Origin: Erythrocercus mccallii
Taxonomy: Eukaryota > Chordata > Aves > Passeriformes > Dicruridae
Length of the DNA: 64,000 bases
Assembly (NCBI GenBank): GCA_013397435.1
Contig: VZRG01000376.1
Location: 226,181 to 290,180 of the forward strand
Direction of reading: 5' to 3'
Position numbers and translations under genes: made by a program. Below, piece after piece: positions 38,101 to 48,889 of this stretch; position 1 is the first letter of the stretch, and every line of letters starts with the position of its first letter. Below the pieces are notes generated by a model. It had not been told where the DNA came from. It saw nothing but the letters and a program-made list of their open reading frames with translations, and did not search any database.

Positions 38101-38126
38101 TATTATGTTTTCAAACCTTACAAAAT
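26127..38126. other. unique non-coding sequence
   Basis: About 12 kb with no recognised gene or transposon. Low-complexity items are A13 at about 28718-28730, T11 at 31225-31235, T13 at 32152-32164, a (CT)n tract near 35613-35626 and (GA)n near 37790-37802. The longest open frame is plus strand 34918-35286 (122 codons), with no recognisable domain. An AT-rich homeodomain-type motif pair at 35156-35203 is listed separately. Confidence 0.6.
35156..35203. promoter_or_regulatory. paired TGCTTAATTGCA motifs around TAATTA
   Basis: TGCTTAATTGCA occurs at 35156-35167 and again, identical, at 35192-35203, with TAATTA in between (about 35171-35176). TAATTA and TTAATT are core homeodomain recognition motifs. 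Repeated, spaced copies resemble a small enhancer cluster, but such motifs also arise readily in AT-rich DNA. No promoter or exon is evident nearby. Confidence 0.2.
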
Positions 38127-38140
38127 ACAGAATCACAGAA

Positions 38141-39388
38141 TCAACTAGGTTTGAAAAGACCTCTGAGACCATCAAGTCCAACCCATGACCTTGTCAACCA
38201 GACCATGTCACTAAGTGCCACATCCAGTCTTTTTTTAAACACCTCCAGGGATGGTGATTCCATTACTTCCATGGGCAGCCCATTCCAAAGCCCAGTGACC
38301 TTTTCTGAGAGAAATTTCCTCCTAACTTCCACGTCCAACCCAAACCTCCCCTGGCACAGCTTAAGTCTGTGTGCTCTTGTGTTATAGGTGGTTGCCTAGG
38401 AGAAAAAACCCAACCCTCACCTGGCTACAGCCTCCTCTCAGGGAGATTTAGAGAGTGAGAGGGTCTGCCCTGAGCCTTTTCTCCAGGCTAAACATCCCCA
38501 GCTCCTTCAGCCACTCCTCACTGGACTGGTGTTCCACACCCTTCACCAGCCTTGTTGCCCTTCTCTGGACACACTCCAGCATCTCAATGTCCTTCCTAAA
38601 CTGAGGAGGCCAGCACTGGACACAGCACTCAAGGTGCAGCCTCACCAGTGCTGAGTACCAGGGGACAATCCCTACCCTTCTCCTGCTGGCCACACCATTC
38701 CTGATACAGGCCAGGATGCCGTTGTCCTGCTTGGCCACTGGGCACACTGCTGGCTCATGTTCAGCTGCTGTTAATCAGTGCCCCCAGGTCCCTTTCTGCC
38801 TGGCTGGTGTACAGCCACTCTGTCCCCAGCCTNNNNNNNNNNNNNNNNNNNNNNNNNNNNNNNNNNNNNNNNNNNNNNNNNNNNNNNNNNNNNNNNNNNN
38901 NNNNNNNNNNNNNNNNNNNNNNNNNNNNNNNNNNNNNNNNNNACACACTCAACTTGGTGTCATCTGAGAACTTCCTAATGGCAGACTCAATCCCCTCATC
39001 CTGATCATCAGTAAAAATATTAAACCAGACTGGTCCCAGAGCTGATCCATGGCAGATGCCACCAGGGGCCATCCACCAACTGGATGCAGCACCTTTCACC
39101 ACCACTCATTGGGCCCAGCCATCCAGCCAGTTCTTAACCCAGCAAAGGGTGCACTTGACCAAGCCGTGGGCTGCCAGCTTTTCCAAGAGTGTGCTGTGGG
39201 AGACAGTGTCAAAGGCTTTGCTGAAATCAAGGTAGACAACATCCACAGCCTTCCCCTCATCCACCAGGTGAGCCACCTTATCATAAAAGGAGATCTGGTT
39301 GGTTAGGTGGGACCTGACCCTTCTAAATCTATTCTGGCTGGGTCTGAGCCCCTGGATGTCCCCTTGGGTGTGATCACACTCAAGATGA
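38141..39388 (-). pseudogene. CR1 ORF2 reverse-transcriptase relic
   Basis: On the minus strand, in protein order: a segment with RSHLTNQISFYDKV and YLDFSKAFDTVSHSTLL, the RT motif A region carrying the first catalytic aspartate; then WLDGWAQ and an in-frame stop at 39106-39108; the same frame then continues to FNIFTDDQDEG and KFSDDTKLS, RT motif C with the paired catalytic aspartates (usually FADD). After the gap come RLGTEWLYTSQAERDLG, ILACIRNGVASRRR and KDIEMLECVQRRATRLVKG. The C-terminus ends near ESPSLEVFKKRLDVALSDMV. Reverse transcription of CR1 RNA was its role in the family. One stop plus motif B degradation (HGSALGPVWF) argue against activity. Confidence 0.9.
38833..38942. other. assembly gap (110 N)
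   Basis: 110 unknown bases lie inside the CR1 copy. The flanks are CTCTGTCCCCAGCCT on the left and ACACACTCAACTTGGTGTC on the right, both standard CR1 phrases, so the missing sequence should be CR1 ORF2 between RT motif C and the RLGTEW segment. Any translation across it is meaningless. Confidence 1.
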
Positions 39389-42300
39389 TACAAAGCCATC
39401 CACTGAGTCAACCTGGAACTCGTGTTCCCAACCACATGAAACAGAGGTTCAATTACTAACCTGAAATAATTTTCTGTGTCTACTACTAACATAAAAGTAT
39501 GGCAAAGAAAAGTAGTTTCCATAACAATGCAAAATAAACCTTTTTCTTTGCTTTATCAAGACCATACATTAATAGTTTTTTATTTGCTCAGAAATGTGAG
39601 ATGCTAGTAATAATTTTCTTCACATAATATTTATTTTTATAATAGAGTCCTAAGAAAACAATAAAACACACTGCAAATAACATGCATGGGAGAGATTAAT
39701 CTGAAGTAACTCTATGACATTAGAGAACCAACATAGTCTTTATCAATATACTTGTACTGACAAAGGTTAGCTCAACATTGGGCAGCTTATGTTCCTGGAT
39801 GCCTTCAAAGAAATACACTCTCCCAGAACCTGATTTGGGACTGAGAAATCTTGGCCCTTATTCTGAAATGCTGTTTATCAGGTCCTGCCATTTGAGAAAT
39901 CAAGCCTACTTTAGTGTTTTGTTTTCTATCAGGCAATCTGAAGCAAAAATCTCTATTGTCTCAACTCACTTTGGTTTGCATCACGATTTCAGAGTGCCCA
40001 GGTACCTCCTGGATATCTGTGAGAGTGAATCTGATGCTTTCCACCCCTTTGTGGATGTACAGCCTGAGGACATGATGACCTATTCCAAAACAACTTCGCT
40101 GTGGATGACACAGACACATGATCCTCCTCTTTTGCTCTACAGAGTGACTTTTACAATGCCACACTAACTACTAATGGAGACATAAATGCAGGAATCCAGA
40201 TCAAGCACCTTCTCTTACTCCTTAGTTAGGCTCAGAGCACCAGCAAATGCCTACAGATAACTGCACCCTCAAAAAATTTCAGAGCTACTGACATCTCCTC
40301 ACCATCCTTCACAAAGCTTTGCTCAGTGCCAACACTGCTGAGGCTGATGGTGTAGACAAAGTCATTCCTCACACTGTGCCACTATGATGCATGCAGAATA
40401 CTTAATTAAAAAATAAATAAAATTAATTTATACTTTGTTAGACCCATCAGGGTAGGAGTAACACATATCATAGGAATAAGCACACTTAGTCATGCAGAAC
40501 TGTAAAATTCCTCCTAGTATAAAAATAACACAGAACACTTAAGTTTCCATGAATCATTAATTCTTCCAGTGAAAATACTGAATCCATATTCTTCTCATTA
40601 GTTTACATCTTAGAGTGAATCACAATTCAAGCTGTCACTTTAAAACAATCCTAGCCTCATAGTCCTCCATGAATGTTCTGCTAAGCATAAGTGCCAATTG
40701 AATATTGAACTAGACAGGAATAGATGAGGCAAAATTTATTTACTAAAATCCCTACTAAGAAATTTAGGATTAAAAATATTGTGAGGTATACTAACAGTAT
40801 TGCATTCAAAATAAAAATACTACCTAGAAATAAAGGTAAAATGATTTACTTCAATGCTTCTATCACAGTAATTTCACCAAAAAAGACGTATCTATAGGCA
40901 TAGTTCCTTGTAAGTTCCTCAGCAGAAACTTTATTCTCATCTCAAAGTATTTAAAACCATTAAAATCACTTAAGCAGTGCACTGCTCACCTTAAATCATA
41001 GGATAGTTCAAGTATGTCAAGTATTTTTAGTGTTCTGCTTTCACCTGCTTTCTTTCCTTGCTTTAAGACAGATATAAGTAAAAGAAGAAATTTTCAGCTA
41101 GATCACCCACCTTTCAACATCATCAGCTGATGCTGTCAGTAGCAAATAGATCACAAGTACCGGGCAGGCAACAGATCCTCTTGCCTTACAAATTTCTAAA
41201 GAGTGTATAAAAAGACCTTGAGGAAAAAGTGCTTTATATAAAATAAAATTAATAGTGTTCTAGGATGATAGTGTCCCCTACTTGGTCCAATGTGCAGCAC
41301 ATCGAGAAGACAGCAGCAGTATGATCTAGATCTGAGACAACTACTAGGAATATGTTTGAAATGAAATCAGCCAATTTCTTACACTCTCCTCTCAGACAGG
41401 GATGAGAAAGTTTCATCAGGGCTGCATAGCAAGATTGGTAATATTCATCAAGGGAAAAACCTTGTCATTTCCAGCAGATTATCATCACAATTTATACAGA
41501 ATGTTGAAAACACTCCTCCACAGAGAAACAGTGTGTGCTCTCTCAGAAGAGCCCATGCCTATTCGGTTCTGGTTTTCCCTATAAGGCAAACATATTATCT
41601 GAAACTCTATACAGCTTGTATGCAGTTGGACCAACCAATATTAAACCAACACACATTAATGTGTAATAATCCTTAGTATCTTTATAGTCTGGAAAGCACC
41701 AGTACATTTCTTTATTTCTCATGCAAATTATGGTAAAATAATCCAACACCAAAAGCTCTTCTGAAATTGAGGCAGAAACATGGTTTCTAGCTATGATTCA
41801 GAAACTGTACCATGATCCTATTTCTGGAATAGGAGAAAGTACTGCTATTGCTATTCCTCCTACTGGCCCCCTGCTTTAATGGTCACATCCACTCAGCTGC
41901 AAAAGAAACAGCTACACTGCTTCTGGAAGAAACAGAAAAGGTACTTTCTGACTTTATCTCATTACATTGCAAAGTAGAAGTGGCCACACTACATGACAGG
42001 AATTCCACATAGGAAAGTTGCACTGACTGCACTGCTTGGTTACTGTTTAGTTTCAACAAATAAAATAATAGTATCATGTAGAAAAAAAGTGATTTTATGA
42101 AAAGCAAAAGCAAAATCTACATAAATATTTACTTAAGACAAAGATTTTAAGCTTTGTCTATTTTGTTGTATCTATGTATTTAAAGATCTAGTATTCTTCA
42201 CTTACTCTAATTATTGTATTTTTTGAGTAAGCAACATAATTTACAAAGGCTCTACAACTGAAAAATACTATGGCCAGTTCTGTGCTCAATTACTTTCTTA

Positions 42301-45300
42301 ATTGATTTGGGGGTTGTTTTTTTTTTTGAAAGTGTATGTGTATGTCTGGGCATACAGTTTGTTTTGACTTGTGGCTTTTGGCAAGAAGTATTAGTTTTCC
42401 TGATTTCTACTACCGAATTCATGGTAAATAGGTTTATCCTAGAATCATAATTGTTCTAAGTTTTTCCTTAAGCAACCTGTGTTACTTCCCAGAGGATGAT
42501 TCAAATGTTACTTAGAGATCAAAACAGTCAGTTAATATTCAGTAAAGTCACATTTCCCAGTTGACTGCATGCAGAGCAGATTCATAAAAACTATCAGACC
42601 ATTTTACTGACTGGCTGGAAAAACAAAGTATGGAAAATATGGGGCCATGCAGCACTACTGATTTTTAAGCAGGATGAGGGTAAATGGTGGCATGGCCCCA
42701 GAGCTGGGGCAGCTCTCAGCCCAATTCCAGCTAAAACTCAGAAGCCAACCAGAAAACAAGTACCTTTTTGGAGAGGTGTGGCATAGGTGTGGATTGTGGT
42801 TAAAACACTGCTTTTATGTGCTCTGATGGCCACAAATTACAGTTCTCTGGCACAACAGAATTATGCAAAAACAAAAAACCCGACTCTTGGGCAAACAAAA
42901 ATAGTTCTCTAGATACCCAAGGCACATTAAGTACTTCACAGTAACACAGTTTTAACGCATTTTAGCTGAACACTTCAACAATGTTCTTATTTTCCTGTGA
43001 GACTGAATAATTCTGTTCCACTTTTGGAGTCAAAATGCCACATTCTTACCAACTCAGTAAAATGATTAAACTTATTAATTTCCAGTATAACTGAACTGAT
43101 TAACAAATGCTCAAATTCTTCATTCTAGAAAGAATTCTACCAGATTAAAATTATTGTAATTTAATTTGGCATGGTGTGTTTTAATGTATAAAATTTTCAA
43201 ATACTTCTTCAAAATTTTATAGCTGTGTACAGAGAAATTAATATTTTGATTACTGACAGAATAACACTGCATTACCAGGTCTTTATTTGAGCAGAAAAGC
43301 TCTAAGTTTGTTCTCTCCAAACAGCCAGTAAAAACACATATCACAGAATAATAAATTAAAATAATAGTAAATAACACTAACCTTGAATGTGAGGCCATTT
43401 GTCATTTATTTCTGTATAAAAGAGCCTGTAAGCATATTTCTCACATCTCTGAAATCCCTAAATTCCAAAACTATATAAAACCCACTTATACAGCTATAAA
43501 TATTTCCAAGGTATTTGCAATGCAAATCACTTTATTATTGTCTCCTGCCTTTGACAGCGCCCATATTTTTTAAAGACTTTTTTTTGGGCTACACAGTAAA
43601 GCACTGGTCCAGCATTACTATTTTCTGCCACTGCTAACATGTCAGAAGTCTTTAAAAACTACTTCACTGTCAGCCTTTCTGCCACTGTTATTTATATTCA
43701 CTAACACATGCCCACATGCTCAGCCAGCTGAAGCTCAAGGTAAGATCAGATTCCACAGTTCTCCCATGGACAAGGTGACACAGGTCTGAAAGTATATACA
43801 ATTTTTGGCTCTCTTCTGCATGTTATATGTGGCATATTTTCTACATGTGCAATTAATTTTGCACATAGTAGGAACAGTCACCCAATTTTACAAGAATTTT
43901 GTTGTGCTCTGAATGGTGAGATACAAGATGACTAATAACCCATCTCCATCACCTGGAGTTAATTTTTTTTTATGGCACTGATTATTTCTGCAAAGAAACT
44001 TAAAAGCTGTTTTCTTTGATACTAAATTATATTGCACTGAAATATGTGAAGCAACAAAATAGTTGAAAAGTTATGGCCTACTGAACAAGCGTAGCATGGC
44101 ATACTTACTAACTGTACGCTAATAAGTACAAATTCTAACAAGCTACTTTCTCTTATAGAAGTGGCTTCTTTTTTCATTTACTATTTTCATATAACATGCA
44201 TGAAAGAAAATACAATAACTAAAACAGTAAAAATCAGAAGTTCTGGATAGGGATACAGATTTAATTTAAATTACTAATATAGATATTAATAGAACACCTA
44301 ATGAGTACATCTAAAATTTCTTACAGAATCTGGGGGGAGGGGGTTTCCACAGAGCTCAAAGCACATTGTGTACCAAAAAGTAGCATTTTTACTTGCATTC
44401 TGTTATTCGCTGTCTCTTAGTAACTTTTAGTTGCTAAGAAGTAGGAGCCAGCAGAAATCAGTATCATGGTGATAGATATGTTTTATGTATAGAAATGTTT
44501 CCCAGTTTCCCAGTAACCCAGTTTCACACCTTTGAACAGCAATGCACTTTTACAGTACTTCATAGTATATTTACAATTTTATGTCACATGACTACTTTAG
44601 GATTTCTCTGCAGGTTTGGTAGGAAGGTAATTTTATTTCTTTATGGACCTTCTGATAATCAGGTAACTTTAAAAAATTGCTTTAATCACCCAGTTTTCAG
44701 AAATGACCAGCCCTCACTTCGTTACTTCCTAGCAAAAAGGAGTGCACTCTGGTTGTCCTAGGAGTGTGTTGATAAAACACAAATCTCATCTGACTATAAA
44801 ATGGGCTAGTTTTGCTTCCAAGTCTTTAAAAGTTTGTGGTCAACATTTATGGAAACTATTACTACATAGTGCTGACTTCAAACCTAAAGATTCAGCTGGA
44901 ACCATGACATCATGTACTGCAGCAATCTGAGGATGATTTTTTTCTCCCTCTACTGCACATGCCTAGTTCCAAAGTCAGAACTTATTGGCAACTCCTTTTA
45001 CTTTGTATTTAGGTCTGTGCTTAGCTCTGGGCTCTAGATGTGTGCTTAGCTTAATAACTGAAGTTTGTAAGAAGTAGAAATACTGTTCATAGCTACTGAA
45101 AAGAAAAACAGTCCTTTTGAATTTGAATTCTGTTGAAATAAACATCATGTATAATGTGAAGATAAAGTCAAGTTGCTTTTAAATTACGAAAGCAGTATTA
45201 AACAACTTTCAGAAGCAAAATTTGAGATTTTGAAACTAAGTTCCTTTGTGCTATGCTTTCATAAACAAAGGAACAACCCTCAAGGCCCCAATAAAAACAG

Positions 45301-47282
45301 AATGAATAAAAATATTTTTCAGCAAATTAATGTTTCCAATTTCACAACCAATAAGCAAGTTAAAACTATCTCCTTTCAAATCCAAACTTTTCCACCTGTA
45401 TCATCATTATATGCAAATAACCATTCAATACAACAAAATATATGACCAAGCAGAGAGCAAGGCAACGTTACTACTCTAATTTTGCTGTTTACAATGTTCA
45501 TGAAAGATGCTCACTATGGGACTCTTGGGAAACTATTTCATCCACCTCAAGTAGCAGATATACTAGCTTTTTATCAAGCTTGTATGCAAAAATAAAATCA
45601 CTGCTTTCTGTTATACAGCTGCAGAAATCTGTCAAGGTTGGCACACAAATTGAGATGATACATAGAGACATTGAAATACAGAGCACTACATTTTGGTACT
45701 GCCTTGGTTATTATAAAGTTAAACCTTGTTCATAACAGCATTACATCTCCTTCCTTTCAGAAAATATATAACTTCTTTATATAAGCTCCTGTCATATATA
45801 TTTTTTCCTATTTTAATTGCTTTAATAAAATATAGTCTAAGGATCAAAGCTTAAGCTTCTTTGAATTATAGCAGGTGGTTCAGGAAATACACTGAACCAA
45901 ATCATGTTTTTAACATTTGAAGGGTTTCAGAACAAATTTCCTGAGCAGAACCATGGTACTAGGAATATCATAGCTTCTAGATAGTCACAGATATGGATGT
46001 AATTAGGGACTGACATTGGAGCATCAAGAATCTTCAGATAGTTAGTCTGTCAAACACTAACTCTGATTATCCCTAGCCCAAGTGCTCAGCTAAATGCATT
46101 CCTGTACAGGCAGTCTGATTCCTTTGCCACTAGAATTCAATTTGGTCTTATTTCCTGAGAACACCAGTGAAATACTGATGACAAAGTTACAACTTGCACA
46201 CCTGCTTTTCGCTTCTTTCAGTACCATTTCCATTGCTGAAAAAAATTAATCTTGTGTTATTGAATCAATGCATAATTAACTCAACTGTTTAATCATTACA
46301 TCAATGTGCAATGAAATCAGTAGCTTAATCACTCATTGCCCTCTATCAATCCATGTTCAGGCCCTCTTCTCACAATTTGTATTTGTTCAGTTTTGAACAT
46401 GCTAGACATTGCTTTTGCTAAGATTATTTTCACATATTTAGGTTAAGTACCAGTGTACATATTTCAAATTAAGAACCATTAACCTGTCCCAAAACTTTGA
46501 AAGCTATTTAAACAAAAGGGATTCTCAGTCTCAAAAAAAAATTCAATGTAACATACTGAAACAATAAAATAGGTAGGAAAGCAAAAGGTGAAAGTACTCT
46601 AAAACAGATCAAAATAAATAACGAGAATCGTATGAAGTCCTTCTCAGCATTTATTACATTTGTAATCAAAGACTGAAGTAATTCAAGAGGGAAAGAGAAG
46701 GTAGCACAAACATGGTGGTCAAAAGCTAGAAGACAAGGAACAATGAAGCCAAAGCAAGAACTGGAAGGTTGCTACACATTATATTGCACATATATAGAGA
46801 AATAAATTGGAAAAGATTGAAAAAGGACTCACAGGACAATACAGGCTCTCTTTGGTTGAATTTTTATTATTATTTTATTTTAATTTTCAGGGATTCTTTT
46901 AGCACTGAGAACACCAAGCTGTTCTAGAGCACAAACACATACTGTCCAGAATAAATAGCTTTACATTCCAACGTAATTTAACTCTACATTTTTCATTAAA
47001 GTATCCAGAATGCAACAGTAAAATTAGTTCTACTTCCTTTTATTTAGTGACTTAGCTCAAAAATCTGCAGAAGAAATAATTTTGAAAAGAGATTTCTTTG
47101 TATGTGAGATAATGTCTACAGTAATCACAGGGATCACTAGCAGCAATAATACATATTGTCAAAAATATATATACTTTAGCACTTACTTTCATAAAGTATC
47201 ACAAAATAAGAAATTCAGTTTGGTATCAACCAAGCATCCTAGTTTTTGTGACTTTTTCAACTCAACATACTCAGAAAGAATA
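39389..47282. other. unique non-coding sequence
   Basis: About 7.9 kb with no recognised gene or transposon. There is a T11 run at 42317-42327. A plus-strand open frame at 39778-40167 contains an exon-like segment with splice signals (listed separately). A 16-bp near-palindrome GCCCCAGAGCTGGGGC sits at 42695-42710. Minus-strand frames with signal-peptide-like starts (41883-42113 and 43120-43398) arise from T/A-rich codons and have no further support. Confidence 0.6.
39933..40001 (+). other. exon-like 69-nt segment with splice signals
   Basis: A pyrimidine-rich acceptor (GTGTTTTGTTTTCTATCAG) ends at 39932 and a donor (CCCAG/GTACCT) begins at 40002. The enclosed 69 nt are a multiple of three. 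They are open in the frame of a 129-codon plus-strand ORF, giving SEAKISIVSTHFGLHHDFRV, which I do not recognise. Splice-like pairs of this quality occur by chance in 64 kb, so this is only a candidate. Confidence 0.15.
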
Positions 47283-47294
47283 CCTGACGTCAGG
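47283..47294. promoter_or_regulatory. palindromic CRE (CCTGACGTCAGG)
   Basis: A perfect 12-bp palindrome contains the full cAMP-response element TGACGTCA at 47285-47292, the consensus for CREB/ATF bZIP dimers. It includes a CpG in otherwise CpG-poor DNA. It overlaps the splice-donor end of the candidate second exon, so it could be either a regulatory site or coincidental exon sequence. Confidence 0.4.
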
Positions 47295-47487
47295 AACTGT
47301 GTTTAAGAGCATAGCTACAGGAGGCTGTACAGAATATTTAGATGTCAGTGTGTGAAAAAAGTAGTCATGCTGTAGAGGAACAGGCCTGGGGCACTCATGT
47401 CTCTGAATCACTGCCAGGATCAGCAGATCGTCACTGTAAGGAGGATGCCATTCTTTCTGCACAGCCCTCAACTATCATTTGACACCA
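47284..47487 (-). other. candidate second exon of the 48.7-kb transcript
   Basis: On the minus strand a strong acceptor (TGTACTGTCTTGCCCTTCTTACAG) ends at 47488, and a donor (GACGTCAG/GTATTC) begins at 47283, bounding 204 nt. Spliced to the first exon ending at 48605, the phase-0 frame would continue 18 codons to a TGA at 47431-47433. That leaves most of this exon untranslated, as in a non-coding or micropeptide transcript. A weaker internal acceptor at GGCTGTGCAG (exon start 47456) would instead keep one frame open to the donor, so the coding status is unresolved. No homologue is recognised. Confidence 0.25.
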
Positions 47488-47579
47488 CTGTAAGAAGGGC
47501 AAGACAGTACAATTAAAAACAATGGATTTAAAAGGAGACAAGAATGAAAAGCAATTATTGGACCTAAAGAACGCTGTAC

Positions 47580-47655
47580 CTGGATTTTGTAACAGAAGTT
47601 TGCCATTCATTTTATAATCAACTTTTACGATCATCTTTGCTTCAGATTGCTTGTT
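47580..47655 (-). other. alternative exon-like segment
   Basis: On the minus strand, 76 nt between an acceptor-like TACAACCAG and a donor-like CAAAATCCAG/GTACAG are open in phase 0. They read NKQSEAKMIVKVDYKMNGKL followed by LLQNP. The peptide looks protein-like and the phase fits the first exon at 48605. However, the acceptor lacks a pyrimidine tract, and the continuation into the next candidate exon hits a stop, so support is weak. Confidence 0.12.
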
Positions 47656-48604
47656 CTGGTTGTATACACAGGGTTTATTACATATTAAGGAATCCCTCTA
47701 CAATAGCATAAGTAATGAAAAAGATAAACCTGCAGGCAATCAGGAGCAGGAAGGGTATTTAAATCCTAACTGTATCAGAGGCTGAGCTGAAAAAGCTGTT
47801 GCCACTTAGTGGAGTGTTTGATTTGCCTTGCAGGGCCAAAATGCTCTAAGGACCATCTGGGGCAGGGGTGTGTGTGAGGGTTTTTTTATTCTTGTTTAGT
47901 CTTACTGTAGGATTACATAGTTTTTCAGAGCCAAGGTACTGAAGATTACTTATAATTAGATGTTACTGGAAGATAGTTGTAATTAAATTGGTCTGCAATT
48001 AAGATACAGAGCATATAATACATCTTTACCTTTAGCTAAGCACACAAGCTTATTTACCTCAATGAGGCAAAACTTGGCTTAAAATTGAGAACCTTAATAA
48101 CCCTACCAATAGATTCTGCTGTTCTATCAATTGCACACATATAACTATTCGCAGGAACCAAATTAAGCATCAGCTAGCATGAAATTACATTCAGGATTAA
48201 TACTAAAAAAATCCAGACAGGTACAACATATAAAGTTTTTAAAATATATTTTGTATAAAATGAGTTTAGAATTTCTTGTCATTTCAACAGAGTGCTTACC
48301 TGAACTAAACAGAAAGACAGTGTGGGTCTATGTAAGGAACTATAAATCTAACTAACTGCAAGATGACACTATTATTGGACAGCACAAACAATAGAAAAAT
48401 CATAATGAATGTAATTTTTTGTTAGTATAGGAGCAATTACATGCTGATTTTTTTAAGGCAGCAAACTTACTGTGATATTGATTTGTTACATTTTTTCTCC
48501 TACCTATACAAAACTAATGAATACATAAGCTTCTTAACATAGCTAATCTTACTCAAAGTTTACCTATCATTTAAAATCCTTTCAGTTTATTAAAATTCAC
48601 TTAC

Positions 48605-48685
48605 CTGAAAAGTATAAAACCGGGTCCCATTAGGAGGATGCACTTTAGGAGAGGCAGAGACAGTGTTCATATCCGAGAATATCAT
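48605..48685 (-). CDS. candidate first coding exon, 27 codons, product unknown
   Basis: The minus-strand ATG at 48685 has a purine at -3 (CCAGAAATGA). It opens exactly 27 codons that end at CAG, followed by the consensus donor GTAAGTG at 48604. The peptide starts MIFSDMNTVSASPKV and ends NGTRFYTFQ; it has no signal peptide or membrane segment, and I do not recognise it. About 52 nt upstream lies an initiator-like CA, and 28 nt above that a TATA box, so promoter, start codon and donor are correctly ordered and spaced. The likeliest second exon starts at 47487 and would close the ORF at 45 codons. Alternatives are a first exon of a longer gene with a distant second exon, or a non-coding RNA. 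Confidence 0.35.
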
Positions 48686-48736
48686 TTCTGGTCACACACA
48701 ATACAATCCACAGAGAGCTACAGATGCACAGCAGAG

Positions 48737-48765
48737 TGCTAAGCTTGGAGACAAATCCTTTTATA
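48737..48765 (-). promoter_or_regulatory. TATA box and initiator, candidate core promoter
   Basis: TATAAAAGG on the minus strand (complement of 48757-48765) is followed, 28 nt from its first T, by GCACTCT, an initiator-like element with CA at about 48738/48737. The geometry matches focused RNA polymerase II promoters. A CCAAT motif (GTCCAATTGCC, minus strand, around 48778-48788) lies just upstream. The surrounding sequence from about 48.8 to 49.05 kb is richer in GC than the flanks. Confidence 0.45.
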
Positions 48766-48869
48766 CATTTAGGGAGGCAATTGGACAAAATTCCGCCTGC
48801 CCCATCCGTTCAGATGTACAGTGACAGCACTTTGAATTCCTCGCTCCTGCATCTGCGAGCTAAACTGTA

Positions 48870-48889
48870 AGGTCAGTGCTCCCTGACCT
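48870..48889. promoter_or_regulatory. AGGTCA inverted repeat, 8-bp spacer
   Basis: AGGTCA (48870-48875) and TGACCT (48884-48889) are perfect inverted copies of the nuclear-receptor half-site, separated by GTGCTCCC. The pair lies about 133-152 bp upstream of the predicted start at 48737. Nuclear receptors usually prefer spacers of 0-5 bp in inverted repeats; 8 bp is unusual, although single AGGTCA sites bind monomeric orphan receptors. Confidence 0.35.

Larger units (their letters stand above)
38127..39388 (-). mobile_element. longest CR1 LINE fragment, with RT domain and assembly gap
   Basis: The left end is the CR1 3' tail in reverse complement (CAGAATCACAGAATCAACTAGG). Moving right, the copy covers the 3' UTR, the ORF2 C-terminal region and, beyond a 110-base gap, much of the reverse-transcriptase palm. 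Clear similarity to CR1 fades near 39388, after GTGTGATCACACTCAAGATGAT. At about 1.26 kb it is the most complete copy in the window, and its protein is still readable over long stretches. In-frame stops and missing 5' sequence make it inactive. Confidence 0.95.

Noticed and set aside
39049..39306. Plus-strand 85-codon open frame
   Set aside because: Antisense shadow of the CR1 ORF2 reverse-transcriptase region.
42695..42710. GCCCCAGAGCTGGGGC near-palindrome
   Set aside because: Seven-base arms with a 2-nt centre are short enough to be chance; no context supports a function.
43120..43398. Minus-strand 92-codon frame starting like a signal peptide
   Set aside because: Hydrophobicity follows from T-rich codons in AT-rich DNA; no splice signals, homology or further domain.
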